Shown here one piece after another: positions 47,932-60,794 of a stretch of DNA of 64,000 nucleotides. Each line of letters begins with the position of its first letter. Position 1 is the stretch's first letter. The position numbers and the translations under genes are program-made. The DNA is from Sipunculus nudus. Taxonomy: Eukaryota; Annelida; Sipuncula; Golfingiida; Sipunculidae. Location of the stretch: the NCBI GenBank assembly GCA_026874595.1, contig CM049310.1:30317558-30381557 (forward strand). Reading direction: 5' to 3'. The notes under the pieces are model-generated. The model was not told where the DNA came from, made no database searches, and saw nothing but the letters and a program-made list of their open reading frames with translations.

Positions 47932-49709
47932 TTTTTAGCTCAGCTGACTGTAAGTCATCTGAACTATAGTCCGTTCCAGTACCCCTGTCCACATGTTTTT
48001 TCGCGATTATTTATTTGTGAACCAAAGAATGCCAAAACTGTTTGACCTTGGGGAAGAAAGAGGAAAAAGTGTAATTAACTATTATGGAAATAATAGCCTA
48101 CCTTATGTAATTTTCCTGTAAACAATTTAAAACCATTTTATGAGTAACTAGTTTATTCTTTAGCGACATCTTGCCACTAATCTGTTAAATGGGCATATCA
48201 GGGGATAGTGATGATGTCATAATAGACGTGACGTACTAAAGAGGCACCAACATTCACGGTACCAATAATCAAGAGCTGCTGACCTCTGTTTACAGCGAGA
48301 CTTGTATTCTTCACGTGCATGCGCTTCACTGTTACATCACATTACTTTATATCCAAATCCAAGGAGGATAAACAATGGCCGCATATTAGGGACGCCATGA
48401 ACCACGGATATATATGAGACATGTCAACCAGGCCATAAAGTAAATATTATTTATATCTTAAGTAGGTAAGGTACCAAAAATTACACTTTTGCTTCTTTAT
48501 GCCAATGGTGCAAATTTTGTTTGCCAAATCTCTCTTATGTATAGATAATCGCGAAAAATCAGGTGGACAGGGGTACAGGAACGGACTATAGCGATCACTC
48601 TTTGTCCGTCGGCCATCCGGCCGTCCGGCGTTTTGTCCGTGTCTGTGGAAACCTGAAATTAGGTCTCTGTTTCCCATATCCTTCAAGCTATAGGACTCCG
48701 ATGTATCCCTCAGAATAATGGAAAATTTGATACAAAAGCTCAAGTATCTGAACAACCACTGCATTGATCACCATGATTCTTTGCATGAATATTGATCATG
48801 GGATGTTCCATCAATTCCTGCAGACTGGTGGGGCCACCTGTATTTTTTCAAATTTTTTTCTTTTTTTTTCAAACCTCAATGAAACTGGCATCTGTTAACA
48901 GGGCACAAAATGTTACCACTGGACCTGGAATCTTCAAACTTAATATCCAGGGTGGTCCATGAAAAATCTCCTTGAAAACCTGAAATTAGGTCTCTGTTTC
49001 CCATATCCTTTGAGCTATGGGGCTCCAAAGTAACCCCCAGAATAATGCAAAATTTGATACAAAAGCTCAAGAATCTGAATAACTACTGCAGTGATCACCA
49101 TGATTCTTTGCATGAATATTGATCATGGGATGTTCCATCAGTTCCTGCAAACAGGTTGCGCCACCTGGAATTTTTTTAATTTTTACGCATTTATTCTCTA
49201 TTTATGAGACCTTCAAATGAAGTGGTCATCTGTTAACATGGCACAAACTGTAACTGCTGAACCTAGAATCTTCTTACTTGACATCCAGGGAGACTAATGA
49301 AAAATCTCCTTAGAAACCTGATATTAGGTTTCTGTTACCCATATTCTCCGAGCTATAGGGCTCATAAATACCCCCAAGAATAATTAAAGATGATACAAAC
49401 AAAAGCTCCAGTATCTGAATAACTAATGCCTTGATAGCCATGATTCTTTGAATATATATTGATCATGGAGTGTTTCATCAGTTCCTGCAGACAGGTGGCA
49501 CTACCTGTATTTTTTTCAAATTTTTACGCATTTTTTTCTATTTATGAGACCTTCAAATGAAGTTGTCATCTGTCCAAAAGCCCACTGAAACCCATTTCTA
49601 AGGACTCTACACGAAATTCATGATTTGTTTGCACTCAGGCAGTCATTTTGCTCATTGTTCATCATTCCTTGAATTCAGCTGAGCGTCATGGCCCATGGGC
49701 CACTTGTTA
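47932..49709 (+). mobile_element. H1-family repeat, copy g, with nested MITE
   Basis: Head is TTTTTTAGCTCAGCTGACTG at 47,932. The tail is CAGCTGAGCG and TGGCCCATGGGCCACTTG, ending 49,709. Three core monomers lie at about 48,640-49,570. It is split by a 618-bp insertion (47,969-48,586), after which the H1 sequence resumes as TATAGCGATCACTCTTTGTC. Confidence 0.8.
47969..48586. mobile_element. 618-bp MITE with ~45-bp inverted ends
   Basis: The left end GTCCGTTCC-GTACCCCTGTCCAC-TG-TTTTTCGCGATTAT is repeated inverted at the right end with about three mismatches. TATA flanks both sides, and the ancestral H1 sequence has a single CTATAGCG at this point, consistent with a TATA (or TA) target duplication. 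No open frame of note lies inside. Confidence 0.8.
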
Positions 49710-50222
49710 ATACACAGTATCTTGTTAAGTTTTAAATGAACTTCAGACACATTTGTGGCCGGGCTGTTCGCCAAGGGATAACATTTTAGGGCACATTTAT
49801 TTAAGGCTTGATCTTGATGCTAACCCAGCCAAATTCACCTTTTCTTTATTTATTTTTGACTGTTTGACATTACATTATCTTCAAAAGTTCATTAACCTGC
49901 CTGAAAAATCTGATAAATTATCCCTGGGCTTATTGCTCACCTTTATTGAAATACATTGAGAATATCTGGAGACAATATATGAACAGACAAACATATATAT
50001 ATATACACATATATATAAAAATGGTTAAATATATAGCTACAGTGACCTTGGTAACAACCCTTTCACCTTACTTTACTGTTATAGAAGCTCAGTGCAATAA
50101 CAGCATTCAAGTTGGTTAAACTTTCATTGGATAAATGTTTGTATGGATCTGGATTGGGCAGGGACAATGGACTGCTTTTATTGATATATTTTTTCTCAAA
50201 TTCACATTCCTTTTTATCTTAG

Positions 50223-50279
50223 ATTCATCAAGGAAACTAGAAAGGAAGGAGAAACTCCCAGACTTCTCAAAGAGGCCAG
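50223..50279 (+). CDS. Exon 9 (visible), BCLAF1/THRAP3-like
   Basis: The acceptor is CCTTTTTATCTTAG and the donor is AGGCCAG|GTACGT. It encodes DSSRKLERKEKLPDFSKRP, lysine-rich. Phase 1 at both ends. 57 nt, so it could be skipped without frame loss. Confidence 0.65.
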
Positions 50280-50688
50280 GTACGTTTGAACATCTTTATT
50301 ATTCAACAAGTGTGTTATGTGAGTTCTGTCACATAGAACATACCAGAAGACCACGTTAGATTTCTCTTGTGATCCTGTGAATATTGCATTAGGTCTACCT
50401 CTAAAGCTCCTTGTGGAAATACTGAAGTAAGTCTGATGATGGCATGTCAGACCCTCTGATACATCACACATTCATGTTAATATTGATTTCTATTGACAGT
50501 TGCACTTGTGGAAACAAAAGGAAATGCAAATAAAATCTAATAACCATGATTGTCTAATTGGGCTAATGGTTCTGGGATAGATCAGGTTTAATGGAGACTT
50601 AAAATCTCTCCCTTTTGGGGGGTGTGGTTCTGTTTAGGATCTGTGGGATGCTCATTTAAAATTATTATTATCATAATTTTTCTTGTAG

Positions 50689-50747
50689 ATAAATATGTGC
50701 CCGAGGATAAGCCATACTATATTCCAAAGAGTTCAGAGTATTTTGAG
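50689..50747 (+). CDS. Exon 10 (visible), BCLAF1/THRAP3-like
   Basis: The acceptor is AATTTTTCTTGTAG and the donor is TTTGAG|GTGAGC. It encodes DKYVPEDKPYYIPKSSEYFE, an aromatic-rich motif just before the RG block. The exon ends on a codon boundary. Confidence 0.7.
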
Positions 50748-51106
50748 GTGAGCATGTGAATTTTAATTTTTTTCATGAAGTTAAAGAATATTATAAAAAT
50801 CATACTTAAGATATATGTTTTTTCTTTTATGTAACTTTATTTCACTGTTCCTTTTAAAAAGTCTGTTATGAGATAAAATGCAAATGATATGTAACCTGAT
50901 ATCTTCAAGGACGCAGGTCTTAAATGGGACATCCTTAACGGTAAAACACATGACCCACTAAAAAATTAGAAATACTCAAATGAATCACTTCTAATTAGTT
51001 AAAACAGTACAGATAAAGTTCATGGGCATGTGTTTTCATGTAATTGGTCAGAATCAGGAATTGTAATGAATATTCATATATGAAAATATGCCTTTTTCCC
51101 TCACAG

Positions 51107-51278
51107 CATGACAATCGTGACAGGCCTGGCTTTGTGAGAGGAAGAGGGCGTGGTTTTGTGAGAGGGCGGGGCAGAGGGCGAGGGTACATCCCAGGCTTCA
51201 GAGGCCGGGGTAATTTTCGTGGCAGACCTTTCATCAGTAGAGGAAGAGGCTTCCCTCGAGGGCGTGGCAGGGATTACA
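51107..51278 (+). CDS. Exon 11 (visible), RG-rich block
   Basis: The acceptor is CTTTTTCCCTCACAG and the donor is GATTACA|GTAAGT. It encodes HDNRDRPGFVRGRGRGF, then repeated RGRG, GYIPGFRGRGNFRGRPF and SRGRGFPRGRGRDY. RG/RGG boxes bind RNA and are methylated by PRMTs in known proteins. A C-terminal RG block of this kind is part of the reason for the BCLAF1/THRAP3 call. Many unrelated RNA-binding proteins also have one. Confidence 0.75.
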
Positions 51279-51844
51279 GTAAGTGTAGCAGTTTATTTTA
51301 TGGTAATTATCATAAACATCAGTGGTGTGTGTATATAGACCAGTGTTAAAAACCTGTCAGTTAAGAGGTGAAAGAACTTCCTTTGACCCAGCTATGATTT
51401 AAACATGGCAAAATGCAAAATACAGTACACTCTCGGTTAAAAAAATGAAATTAAATTTGCTTGTGAAAATTATAGTGGCTTTATGTTTAATTGTTGCAGT
51501 ATTGTCAGTAATTCTGAATGTCACAGGAGTGACCTGAGGTGGAGACTCATCGCTGCTTTGTTATTTACAGCAGGGTGTGTATGGGTCATATAAAGCCCTG
51601 TAAGCACTAGTATTCAAACTGACAATATTCAGACCTTTAAAGACCTTCACCTGCTTCCATACATCACAAAAATGATCTAGCTTTAACATATTCCTGAAAA
51701 AAAAATTAGAAGCACTAGATCTGAAGGCGTTTTATCGACAAAATTGCTCAAGTGAAAAACTGGTCCTTCGAAAATCCTTTAAATATACACAGGAATGGAT
51801 ATACTAACCCTGGTACTATATTTGAGTTCTTTCCTTATTTGTAG

Positions 51845-51924
51845 AGTCTGAGCCAAGATGGAAGCATGACAAGTTTAAAGAGACAGAGGAGGAGGACAGC
51901 AAACCATCCTCCACCACAAAGTAA
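51845..51924 (+). CDS. Exon 12, C-terminus and stop
   Basis: The acceptor is TTTCCTTATTTGTAG. The first two bases complete Lys, then SEPRWKHDKFKETEEEDSKP and SSTTK, with TAA at 51,922-51,924. PRWKHDKF followed by acidic residues is the clearest family-type signature in the gene, matching the K-W-x-H-D-K pattern I recall after the RG block in BCLAF1/THRAP3. Confidence 0.75.
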
Positions 51925-52274
51925 ACAAGGACAGCATGCTACGGACCATCTCTCATCAGAAACATTAAAAACGATTATCTGTTCACAATTGGTGAACAGT
52001 TATCTGTAAAATAATGGCTGGTAATTAAAAGTAATGGTATGGTAGTTCTATTATCAATTTAATAAGGGCTGGCTGACCAGAGAAGTGTTAATATTGGCTG
52101 AATTAAATATTGACATTTTCATGACTAAAAAGTCAGTAAAATTTAATTATATTCAACAATTTCAGCAGCAGTGTCATAACCATATCTTGTTGAAGCAAAC
52201 AAGTAAAGAGATGTTGGTTTAATTTGTGATAAAAACCTTGATAAACCCTCTTGTCTTGTTTTCCTTGGAATAAA
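51925..52274 (+). other. Probable 3' UTR with AATAAA
   Basis: AT-rich sequence after the stop. The first canonical AATAAA is at 52,269-52,274 (in GGAATAAAGATT), about 345 bp downstream, so cleavage is likely near 52,290. Longer UTRs cannot be excluded. Confidence 0.55.
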
Positions 52275-55200
52275 GATTAAGATTAATCTTCAAACTGTAC
52301 TGTTCATTTGTAAGTCTGTGTTGGAACTTGATATTCTTCTTGCCAGGGCTGTCAATAATTGTATCATATCTTGTCAGAGACACTGATAAATGTACAGACC
52401 TGACATCAGTCAGTATATCAGGCAGGCCATGCAGAGTGTATCACAATTCCCTGTGAATATGGGAGTGTTGTTCTGTATCTTACTGATCTTTCAGTTTTAC
52501 AGTCAAGTTATCAGGAATATCAGTTAGTACTTCGCCAAATCACTGGGATTCAAAGTGAGCAAAATATAAAGCATAGAAAAAAAGACAAACTGCCTCAGTT
52601 AGATGTTATGTGGCCCATAGAAAATCAAAATTTGATAAGTTTACGCATGATAATTATTTATTGTAATACCCCAGTTGCATGTCAGTGTCATCTGTTGTAT
52701 AAGCTTGAAGCAATATTTCTGTTTCCATTGAATTAACTGAATTACCACTAGATGACACTCCAAAGCACATGCAGTATTACTGTAAATACCAAGCTATTAT
52801 GTGAAATGCTCACCAAGATATTATCAAAGTACTAGTTCACTTATTGCATACAGATAAAATATGGATCAAAACTGTAAAAGTTCCACAGAATTGATCATTG
52901 TTTTCAACCACAAAGCACTAAAATTTGCAAGTTGTTTTCCTGATAAATTTATGGGACTTGCAATTGTTTTACTCACAAGCAGAGCTGGGTTATAAAATGT
53001 TCAATGTTCTTGAATCATGAATGAAAACTATGGTTTTATACTGATGTAATTTCATTTGAAGATGCTTCAGGTTTATAGGATGATTATCATTGCTGGGTGA
53101 GTCACATCCCCATCACATAAATATACACAGAAAAAGGTCAGGTAACCAAAGCTAACAGCAGGGATTTGTAGTAACATCCCTTATACAGAGGTCACAAGAT
53201 GTTCACTTGGAATCTCAAGACTGACCAAGTTTGAAAACCACAATACTCCACTCGAAGAGGTCAGAACATTATTGGCTGTGTACCAGCTCCCTTGCAAACT
53301 GTAGTAGCCAAGTTAAGTCATCATAGTACAATTGTAGTGTGACCACTGCATCAGGAGTGTAATTTGTTGTATGTTTGTATTATATATATATATATATATA
53401 TAAGCAGCATCTTCTTATCCTATATAATGAAGCTTTGTAGGAGAGATAACTTCATTGTTGTTTCAGACTTGTGTGCTGATGCTTGCTGGTGGAGGCTTTA
53501 TGTTGTTACATGTTTAGAATATTTTCTCTTGTTGATGTACTGGTTTTCTGCTGGTGAGGCTTTCTTGATGATTGTTATTATTAAATTATTTCAGTTCTGT
53601 CAGCATATCTTTAAATTTCTGTGTGAGCTAAAAGCATTAAGTTTCCTAATGGCAGCAGTATTGGTTATAAAACTGATTTTTTTCAGTCTAAATAGAAAAG
53701 TTTCTCATGCATGAATTTGTTAAAACATTTTAAACCATGATTTACTTTTACAAATATAAAATTTATTATTGTAAAGCTTCATTTGTTAAATTTCTTGTAA
53801 ATTATAATAATTTTGTCAGTGACACCAGTAAGCCTTTGTTTATAATTTCATTAGAATCTATAGTATCATGATATAAATGTACCAACAGCAAAACTCAGGT
53901 AAAAATGAATTACAGATATTTAGACAATTTGAAGAGAAAATATTTTATTTTACAAAAATTGAATGCTGCAATAATATATAGTGTCATGATGACTGATATT
54001 GCTACAATTATTTATTATTTAAAAATTACAAAGTTGATAAAAAGTTTAATGGTATTCATTCTGCTATATGGATTGATGCATTCTGTGGTTGTGCTACTGG
54101 CCAATTATACTTAGGACAGGTGAAATGATAACAGTGTACACTGGTTTTATCAGTGTGGTTTCAATAGGGGTCATCCAGGTTGCCAATTCAACCATCTTCT
54201 CGTTAAAATAAAACCCAAAAAATGATTTTACAGATTTTTAAAAATGTAATAAAATTCCTCTGATCAGATCCTTGGGGCTTTTAAACATACAGTGGAAATT
54301 TCTTACAACTTGCCTTGGAGTATACATCCTAAATACAGTTTGACACATGTTTTTAGCAAGGCTTCAAATTATCACCACAGACTCCTCTTTCTTGAAATGA
54401 GCCTCCAAGGAATACCCAGTATCTGCTGTAAGTAGGTCATATCAGCCAAACCAGCATTCTGGAAAATACTGTGTTACTTGAGTAACGGTTGTGCCTGTGG
54501 AACAAGCAAGTGTAAAACACAATGAACATCTGTTGTCAATCAAGTCTTTAATGACTGTATATATTTGTTACAATAAAAAGGCAACATGGAAAGCAATTTG
54601 TGCAGTCTCATACAGTTAATACTAAAGTCTCATATGGATACCTTCTGTGATTGTTTATAGTTTCATATACAATGGGTTAAAATCATGTGTACTAACATGA
54701 AAATGTGCATGAATTGTGAGAGTATCAAGTCTCATATTAGTAGTGCATGAATGTAGTAAACCGTACATTGTGAATGTGTATGTGGTGGTTTGTGTACATT
54801 GTTTCATTGGAATGTGTAAATATGTGGATGAAAACAGTGCATGCTTGTGTGTGTATTTATAGGCCTAAGTGGGTGGCCTGGTGATTGTTGTATATATGAA
54901 CATTAAACCTTGAATTGTGTAATTGTGTGGAAGCTTAAAAATACAACAGCTCATGCTTGAGTGTGTGTGTGTGTGCATATATGTTCTCATCACAAATAAT
55001 CTGCAACATGATATATATATGTATAATTAATTAAATACATTTATTTTAGTGTTGTAATCTGCATGTACTTTAATAAGTAAAACCATATTAATACTTATAC
55101 ACATATATTTAATTATAGGTGTCTCACTCTTCCAACACAGATGCACTCAGGAATATGTACATATGCTGCATATTCATTATTTACAATGAATGGTCAATAT

Positions 55201-57530
55201 ATACAGATATTCTACATTAAATAAGGCATCACATGCTGCAGCAGTTATAAACATTTTTGTTTGCTGTTTCACTAGCCGGTGTCAATAAGGATTAAAGGAC
55301 AGAGTACCAGTCCAGATTAAAGCTATCTAGCCGTGCTATCCCGACACCATAGGCAATGATAATTGGGCTGGTAAGCGTACTTGAGTCATGATACAAGCAA
55401 TATCGAGGAATGGATCGCAGTGGTCTTCCATCATGTTACATTCATATTGTAGTAAACAGCCCATAATTTCTAACATTATGCTAGAATTAATGCATTAATG
55501 TAAGAGCATACATGTTAACTCGCAACCAAAACTGAAACCCGGTCTCTATGGTCAGAGTCATTTCCTGTTTTGCGTACAAGTTGGCTGGGTCTAGTAACCC
55601 GTGCAAGCCATGCTATTATTCATGCAGTCAGATATTTAACAAACATGCCAACGGGTTAACCAATATGCCTAGTTAAAACAGAACTTTTCTCACTCATGTT
55701 TCATATTGTTAGAAAGTACACTAAAAATGTTTATGATTTTTGTCAATTGACAGTGTACCTTTATGCCACAAGGTGCTGTCAAAAATGACGAAAATATTTG
55801 CAACCTCATAGGGCCTTATAATGCGGCTCTCAGACCTAGATGTTATGGAACTCTTGCAGCCAGTAATCTGGTTGTAATGTCAGAAGGCTGATATGGTGCT
55901 TAAAGCTATCTCACTGTAATGTGATAAAATTGCTGTACCTTTTAAATTTTTGCAAACTTTGACAAAATGAACATATTAAATATTGCACATAAATAAACTG
56001 TTGTAATTAAACTTTTGAAAAACCAAAATTGCCCCCATCAAAACAGATTATACCTTAATGATACAGAAAACAGGGCACATCAGATCAGGAACAGATGGTC
56101 ATTTATTTTTTCCCTGTGCACCTGAAACATGTCAGGAATACAACCATTAAATTAAGGTGCCCCTCTGAGCAAACATTTTATAAAGTGGACTGAATACAGT
56201 TTCACCAAAATAATACATTCCTTTTATATTTGTAGAATGCAAAAGACTTATGTAAAAGACTGATGGGACACTAATTATTATGCACATATAAGGAGAAAGA
56301 AGTCTTGTTCTATAAGACCCTACCATAGCAAAAAAAAAAAAAACACACAATATCAGATGCAAGGACCATTCATTAAACATTATTACAAGTAATTAAACAT
56401 GCCATCCATATCAACCACATTACATTAGGCTTCATAATAACAGGAAATCAAAATAATAGCCGTGGTATCTTGGACATTGCTCAATCTATAGTTTCTTACT
56501 GTCTTGGCTAATGCTTCCTTTGTCAACTACAGCTGCACGGATCATACTAGTACTAGAGATGTATGCATGATCATGCATTCAACAAGCTATTAACAAGCAA
56601 ACCCCACAGCAATCTGTATACAGAACACTCAGATCTTTTGTGAAAGAGTGGAGAATGAAAGATAATAATATGCATTTTAATGCAGGTGACCGTGTGTCAA
56701 TCTGGAGAAAATGTTTTACATTTGGTGTTGGTATAGTAAAGATTAGGACGGGGTTACTTTTGAGTATAAATTGGGAGAGTTACAACATTAGTTTATATGA
56801 TTACATTTGAAAAATAAGTATATTAACATTATATTGAATAACTGAATATTGTTAACAATCAGCTGATTTGGTCTTTAAAATTGTAATAACTTCCATAAAG
56901 GCATCTCTGAATAAAGCTGAACTGATAAGCATAAAGGACCTGAAGAACCAATATGCCTTCTGTTGTATACCCATCTCATCACTAGTATACTGTTCAACAA
57001 ACATACAGGCTACTGTGATTGGTATGGGCTCCTTCTTTAATGCATCTTATAAATTAAAAATTACTTCAGATTTAAAAGTTGCAAGCTTGAAAGTTAGTGA
57101 ATATAAACAAAGTCACATGTGCCCAGTGCTCCAGTACCAATATTTGCTTATGTGAAGGTGATTAATGTTAAATTGTTAATAGCCTAGAATTAACCAACAA
57201 CTGCAGGGCAGATTGACAACCATATATACTTTAGGTCATGCAGATCCTCATATTATTATTATTTAATACATAGTGATTGCAGGATATATAATAAAATATA
57301 ACACATGCTCTGTCAATGAATGCATTAAATGTCTGTTATAAGGTTCACATTATACCTGCAGTAAACAGAACTTCTTCTTTATATTTCTTATATAAAGTTC
57401 AATATTCAAGGATTGTAGTTGTCTATGCCAGACAGTCTTGTACCTTGTAGTTGTTCTCATTTTACCACGGGCCCATGACTAGTTTAATAACAAAGATACA
57501 CCATCATGGCTGGTAAAATTATAGCTGAGC
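52275..57530. other. Intergenic, no gene seen
   Basis: AT-rich sequence between convergent genes. It holds short (TA)n at about 53,380, (TG)n at about 54,960, and a segment at 55,640-55,780 similar to 15,815-15,950. Open frames are short and not recognisable. Confidence 0.45.
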
Positions 57531-57540
57531 CCACAATATA

Positions 57541-57966
57541 ATGACTGGTCTCATTGGATGTGTTTACACCATGACTGACCAAACAATATAATGACTGGTC
57601 TCACTACAATCTGTTAACACCATCATAACTGACCACACAATATAATGACTGGTCTCATTACATTGTGTTTACACCATCATGACTGACCCCAAAATATAAT
57701 TACTGGTCTCACTTCAATGTGTTTACACCATTGTGACTGACCAAACAATATAATGACTGGTCTCATTACATTGTGTTTACACCATCATGACTGACCCCAC
57801 AATATAATGACTGGTCTCACTTCAATGTGTTTACACCATTGTGACTGACCAAACAATATAATGACTGGTCTCATTACATTGTGTTTACACTATCATGACT
57901 GACCAAACAATATAATGACTGGTCTCATTACATTGTGTTTACACCATCATGACTGACCACACAATA
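57541..57966 (+). repeat. 53-bp tandem repeat, ~8 copies
   Basis: The unit contains ATGACTGGTCTCATTACATT, then GTGTTTACACCATCATGACT and GACCACACAATATA. Periods run 50-54 bp. The copies differ by scattered substitutions. Confidence 0.9.
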
Positions 57967-59068
57967 TAATAACTTTTTAACTGGACTCTTCGCAGTGTTA
58001 AAATTTAGTATCTGACATCATCTCAGCTGGATCTCATCCAAGTGTAAAATATTACAATTGTGTCTTACAATGTTACACTGTTGCATTTGGTCCCATTAAA
58101 AGTAACATAAAATTTTGTCACATACATCAACATGGATCATGTTTAACCTGTTCTCTAGGGGTGTAACAATGCACTGAAGAACTGATGCATTGAAATGCAA
58201 GCCCTTAATTAAATTGTGATCGATTAATAGCCTCTGAATCATTTCATTTTGATTATTATTTTTTTTTTTTCATGTTACATACTGAACTCCTCTGTGAGCT
58301 CTCTAATCTGACGGAGCAATTTGCGATGTCAAATCTATTTATCGCATATGTGCCTTAAATCTACTTTAAACGTTCACTGGTAGACTACACTCGCACAGAA
58401 ACATATATGGCGATGACAAACAGTGGGAGAGCTAAATTGTTTTTTTATTTACTTACATTCACCTACATCCATTTTTGTAAAATTGCTTTTATATTTTTAA
58501 ATGTCTGAAATTTACTACTTGAGTAGGAATTGAAGCAAGAATTGCATCAATTGATAACTGAATTGATAACTGAATCAATTCTAAGGGCTTTCACAATTCA
58601 TAGGCCTAATGTTCTCATTACCCTACTTTATTGTAACACTTGGTCCAATAACAATGTTACATCTCAAAAACTTGTTCACATCCAAATATAATATTTCTCA
58701 CAGTTAAACAGAATCTAGAATTATAATATTAAATAATGTATGGCTTGCTTTATCACTGTTTTACCCTCGTTTTGCCCATCTCATTATAAATGTTATATTT
58801 TCATTATGGTCTTGTTTCACTTAACAGACACTTGTTCATCACTGAAACAGATATGTACTGGTAATGCCTCAGACCCCCCCCCCCCCCCACACTCACACAC
58901 AAGCTTTAAAAATTTCATCACCTTAAAATATTGATTGGAAAAATAAAAAACAATATTTTCAATTAGAATTCAAAAGTAATGTTGATTATAGTTTGTTTGG
59001 TTTGATATTTTTGCTGGCAGATTTATAATAACAAATACATGAGCATGAACCAGAAGAATGCCAGCAAA
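57967..59068. other. Intergenic, no gene seen
   Basis: AT-rich. A poly-C run of 15 lies at 58,874-58,888. GGGGTGTAACAATGCACTG at 58,157 looks like a decayed DNA-transposon end, but no partner end was found. Confidence 0.4.
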
Positions 59069-60170
59069 TAACTAGAATACGGGTAGTCGACAAGCGACTA
59101 CGTGTATCCGCCTGAATCAGAGTGGAACAGGTGAAGTGAGGCATGGATTGAGTGGCAAGGGGAAATAGAGTGAAGTGTTGCATATTAGCATGGATGTCTG
59201 CAGCCAGTGGTGTATGTAGGTTGCGCCACCTACCACAAAATCCAGAAAGCCATCCAAGTTGTATACATATGCAAAATTTGAGGCAGATAAGTCAAACCAC
59301 TATATGTTTATGATAAAGAGCTATGTGAGAACTATACACATGCAAAACTTTGGCCCAATCGGTCAAACGGTTCCCAAGATATGAGCTTAGATGTCTGCTG
59401 CATAAACTAGAATGCAGGTGGTGCCACCTGTCATAAAATCAAGAGAACTGTCGGGGATGTATAAACCTGCAAAATTTTAGGCAGATATGTCAAACCACTG
59501 CAGAGATATGAGTGATTTTATCCCATGGTAGACAAACAGACGGGAGCTGTGCAAAAATGGCTGCAGGTGGCGCCACCAGTTTTGCGTATGATAAAGAGCT
59601 ATGTGAGATCTATACACATGCAAAATTTTGGCCCGATCGGTCAAACGGTTTCCGAGATGTGAGCTTGGATGTCTGCAGCGTAAACGTGAATGTAGGTGGC
59701 GCCACCTGTCATAAAATCAGCAAAGCTATCCAGGATGTATACGCATGCCGAATTTCAGGTGAATAAGTCAAATCACTGCAGAGATATGAGTGATTTTAAC
59801 CCAAGGCAGACGAACAGATGGACACTGTGCAAACATGGTTGCAGGTGGCGCCACCATTTTTTGTGTATGTTATAAAGCTCTCCAAGGGCTACATTTGTGC
59901 AAAAAAATTTTCCTGATCCGTCAAACGGTTCCCGAGATATGTGGGTTTATGTGTGGAAACAGACGCACAAACGGACGCGGAGCGCAGAGGTAAGGTCAGA
60001 GGTCAAAACAAAATCGGGGCGCAGCAGTTCACATGTGACCGAACAATCCCGGGTTTCGTAAAATTCTGCCCAGCGGTTACGAAGGAGTTCTCCGGACACC
60101 TACGCCGCAGCGGCGGCGGCGGCGTGCAGCTGAAAACATAGTATCCGCAAAACTCTGTTTTGGCGGATAC
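59069..60170 (+). mobile_element. B-family repeat, copy 3
   Basis: Complete copy. Left end is AACTAGAATACGGGTAGTCG with the CGACTAC hairpin. Right end is the GTATCCGCAAAAC/GTTTTGGCGGATAC hairpin. The core is not expanded (five palindrome modules instead of ten). A short (GGC)n tract lies at about 60,107-60,124. Confidence 0.8.
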
Positions 60171-60586
60171 AAATACTTAGCTCTGATCTTAATTTAAATA
60201 TTGTGAAACATGTCTTTAATCATGAAATATGTTATGCCGCATGTTGCTCTTCCATTCCACCTTATATAAAAGAAGTGCAACTAAGGCACAGTTATCTACC
60301 CGTAAATGAAGCATGTCTATCACGTACAAGTAAAGCCAAGTTACCAAGTATCTTTAGTTTAATTTATCCTTATTTGTAGAAAGAGTAACTCATGTAAGTA
60401 AGGATTTACTGGGGCATATTTGATTCAAGTTCTGTACACATACTACTTGTCATCCTCATACTGTGACATACACACTCCTATATAAATATTCATGAACGGT
60501 GGTATAATACATGTGTGAGTATGAATGTAAGTGAAACGTTGGCCATTTTGGAATCAAATATCACAGCTAATTAAAAGAATTTGATT

Positions 60587-60770
60587 AATGGTCTGTTTCA
60601 GCAGATTTGTATGGAGAGGGCACCACTAACTGAAATGAGTGATATGATTGGCTAAAAAAAAAGAGGAATGCTCTTGTGACAGCCTTATTTTTTAACAAAT
60701 CTGAAGGTCTGACAAAATTTAAATGTGAAAGAGGCCAATTTTACTCAGAAACTTGCTGAAACAGACCATT
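60587..60770. repeat. 17-bp perfect inverted repeat
   Basis: AATGGTCTGTTTCAGCA (60,587-60,603) is repeated inverted at 60,754-60,770. It lies just downstream of the stop codon of the - strand gene, inside its likely 3' UTR. It could be a small MITE or an RNA stem. Confidence 0.85.
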
Positions 60771-60794
60771 GCCAGAAATCAGTGTACTGGTGCA

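Larger units (their letters stand above)
10934..52274 (+). other. Gene span: BCLAF1/THRAP3-like RS-rich protein
   Basis: Twelve + strand exons join with GT-AG junctions in one continuous frame: 1,849 coding nucleotides, or 615 residues plus stop after one leading partial-codon base. Nearly all of the 41-kb span is intron, and one intron holds a 13.6-kb minisatellite. Residues 1-81 are RS/SP-rich, the middle is Pro/Glu/Arg-rich, and residues 533-590 form an RG-rich block. The C-terminus has PRWKHDKF and an acidic tail. RG block, then a SPKW-THDK-like motif, then acidic sequence is the order I recall for BCLAF1 and THRAP3, which act in mRNA splicing and export in nuclear speckles. The assignment rests on this ending, since low-complexity RS/RG sequence is weak evidence alone. 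The human proteins are over 900 residues, so N-terminal exons are probably upstream or outside the window. Confidence 0.6.

Noticed and set aside
53364-53714. 116-codon hydrophobic frame beginning in (TA)n
   Set aside because: Starts in a microsatellite, is AT-rich, has no recognisable domain, and lies 1 kb past the polyadenylation signal of the upstream gene.
58157-58250. hAT-like transposon end (GGGGTGTAACAATGCACTG)
   Set aside because: No inverted partner or 8-bp target duplication could be found.
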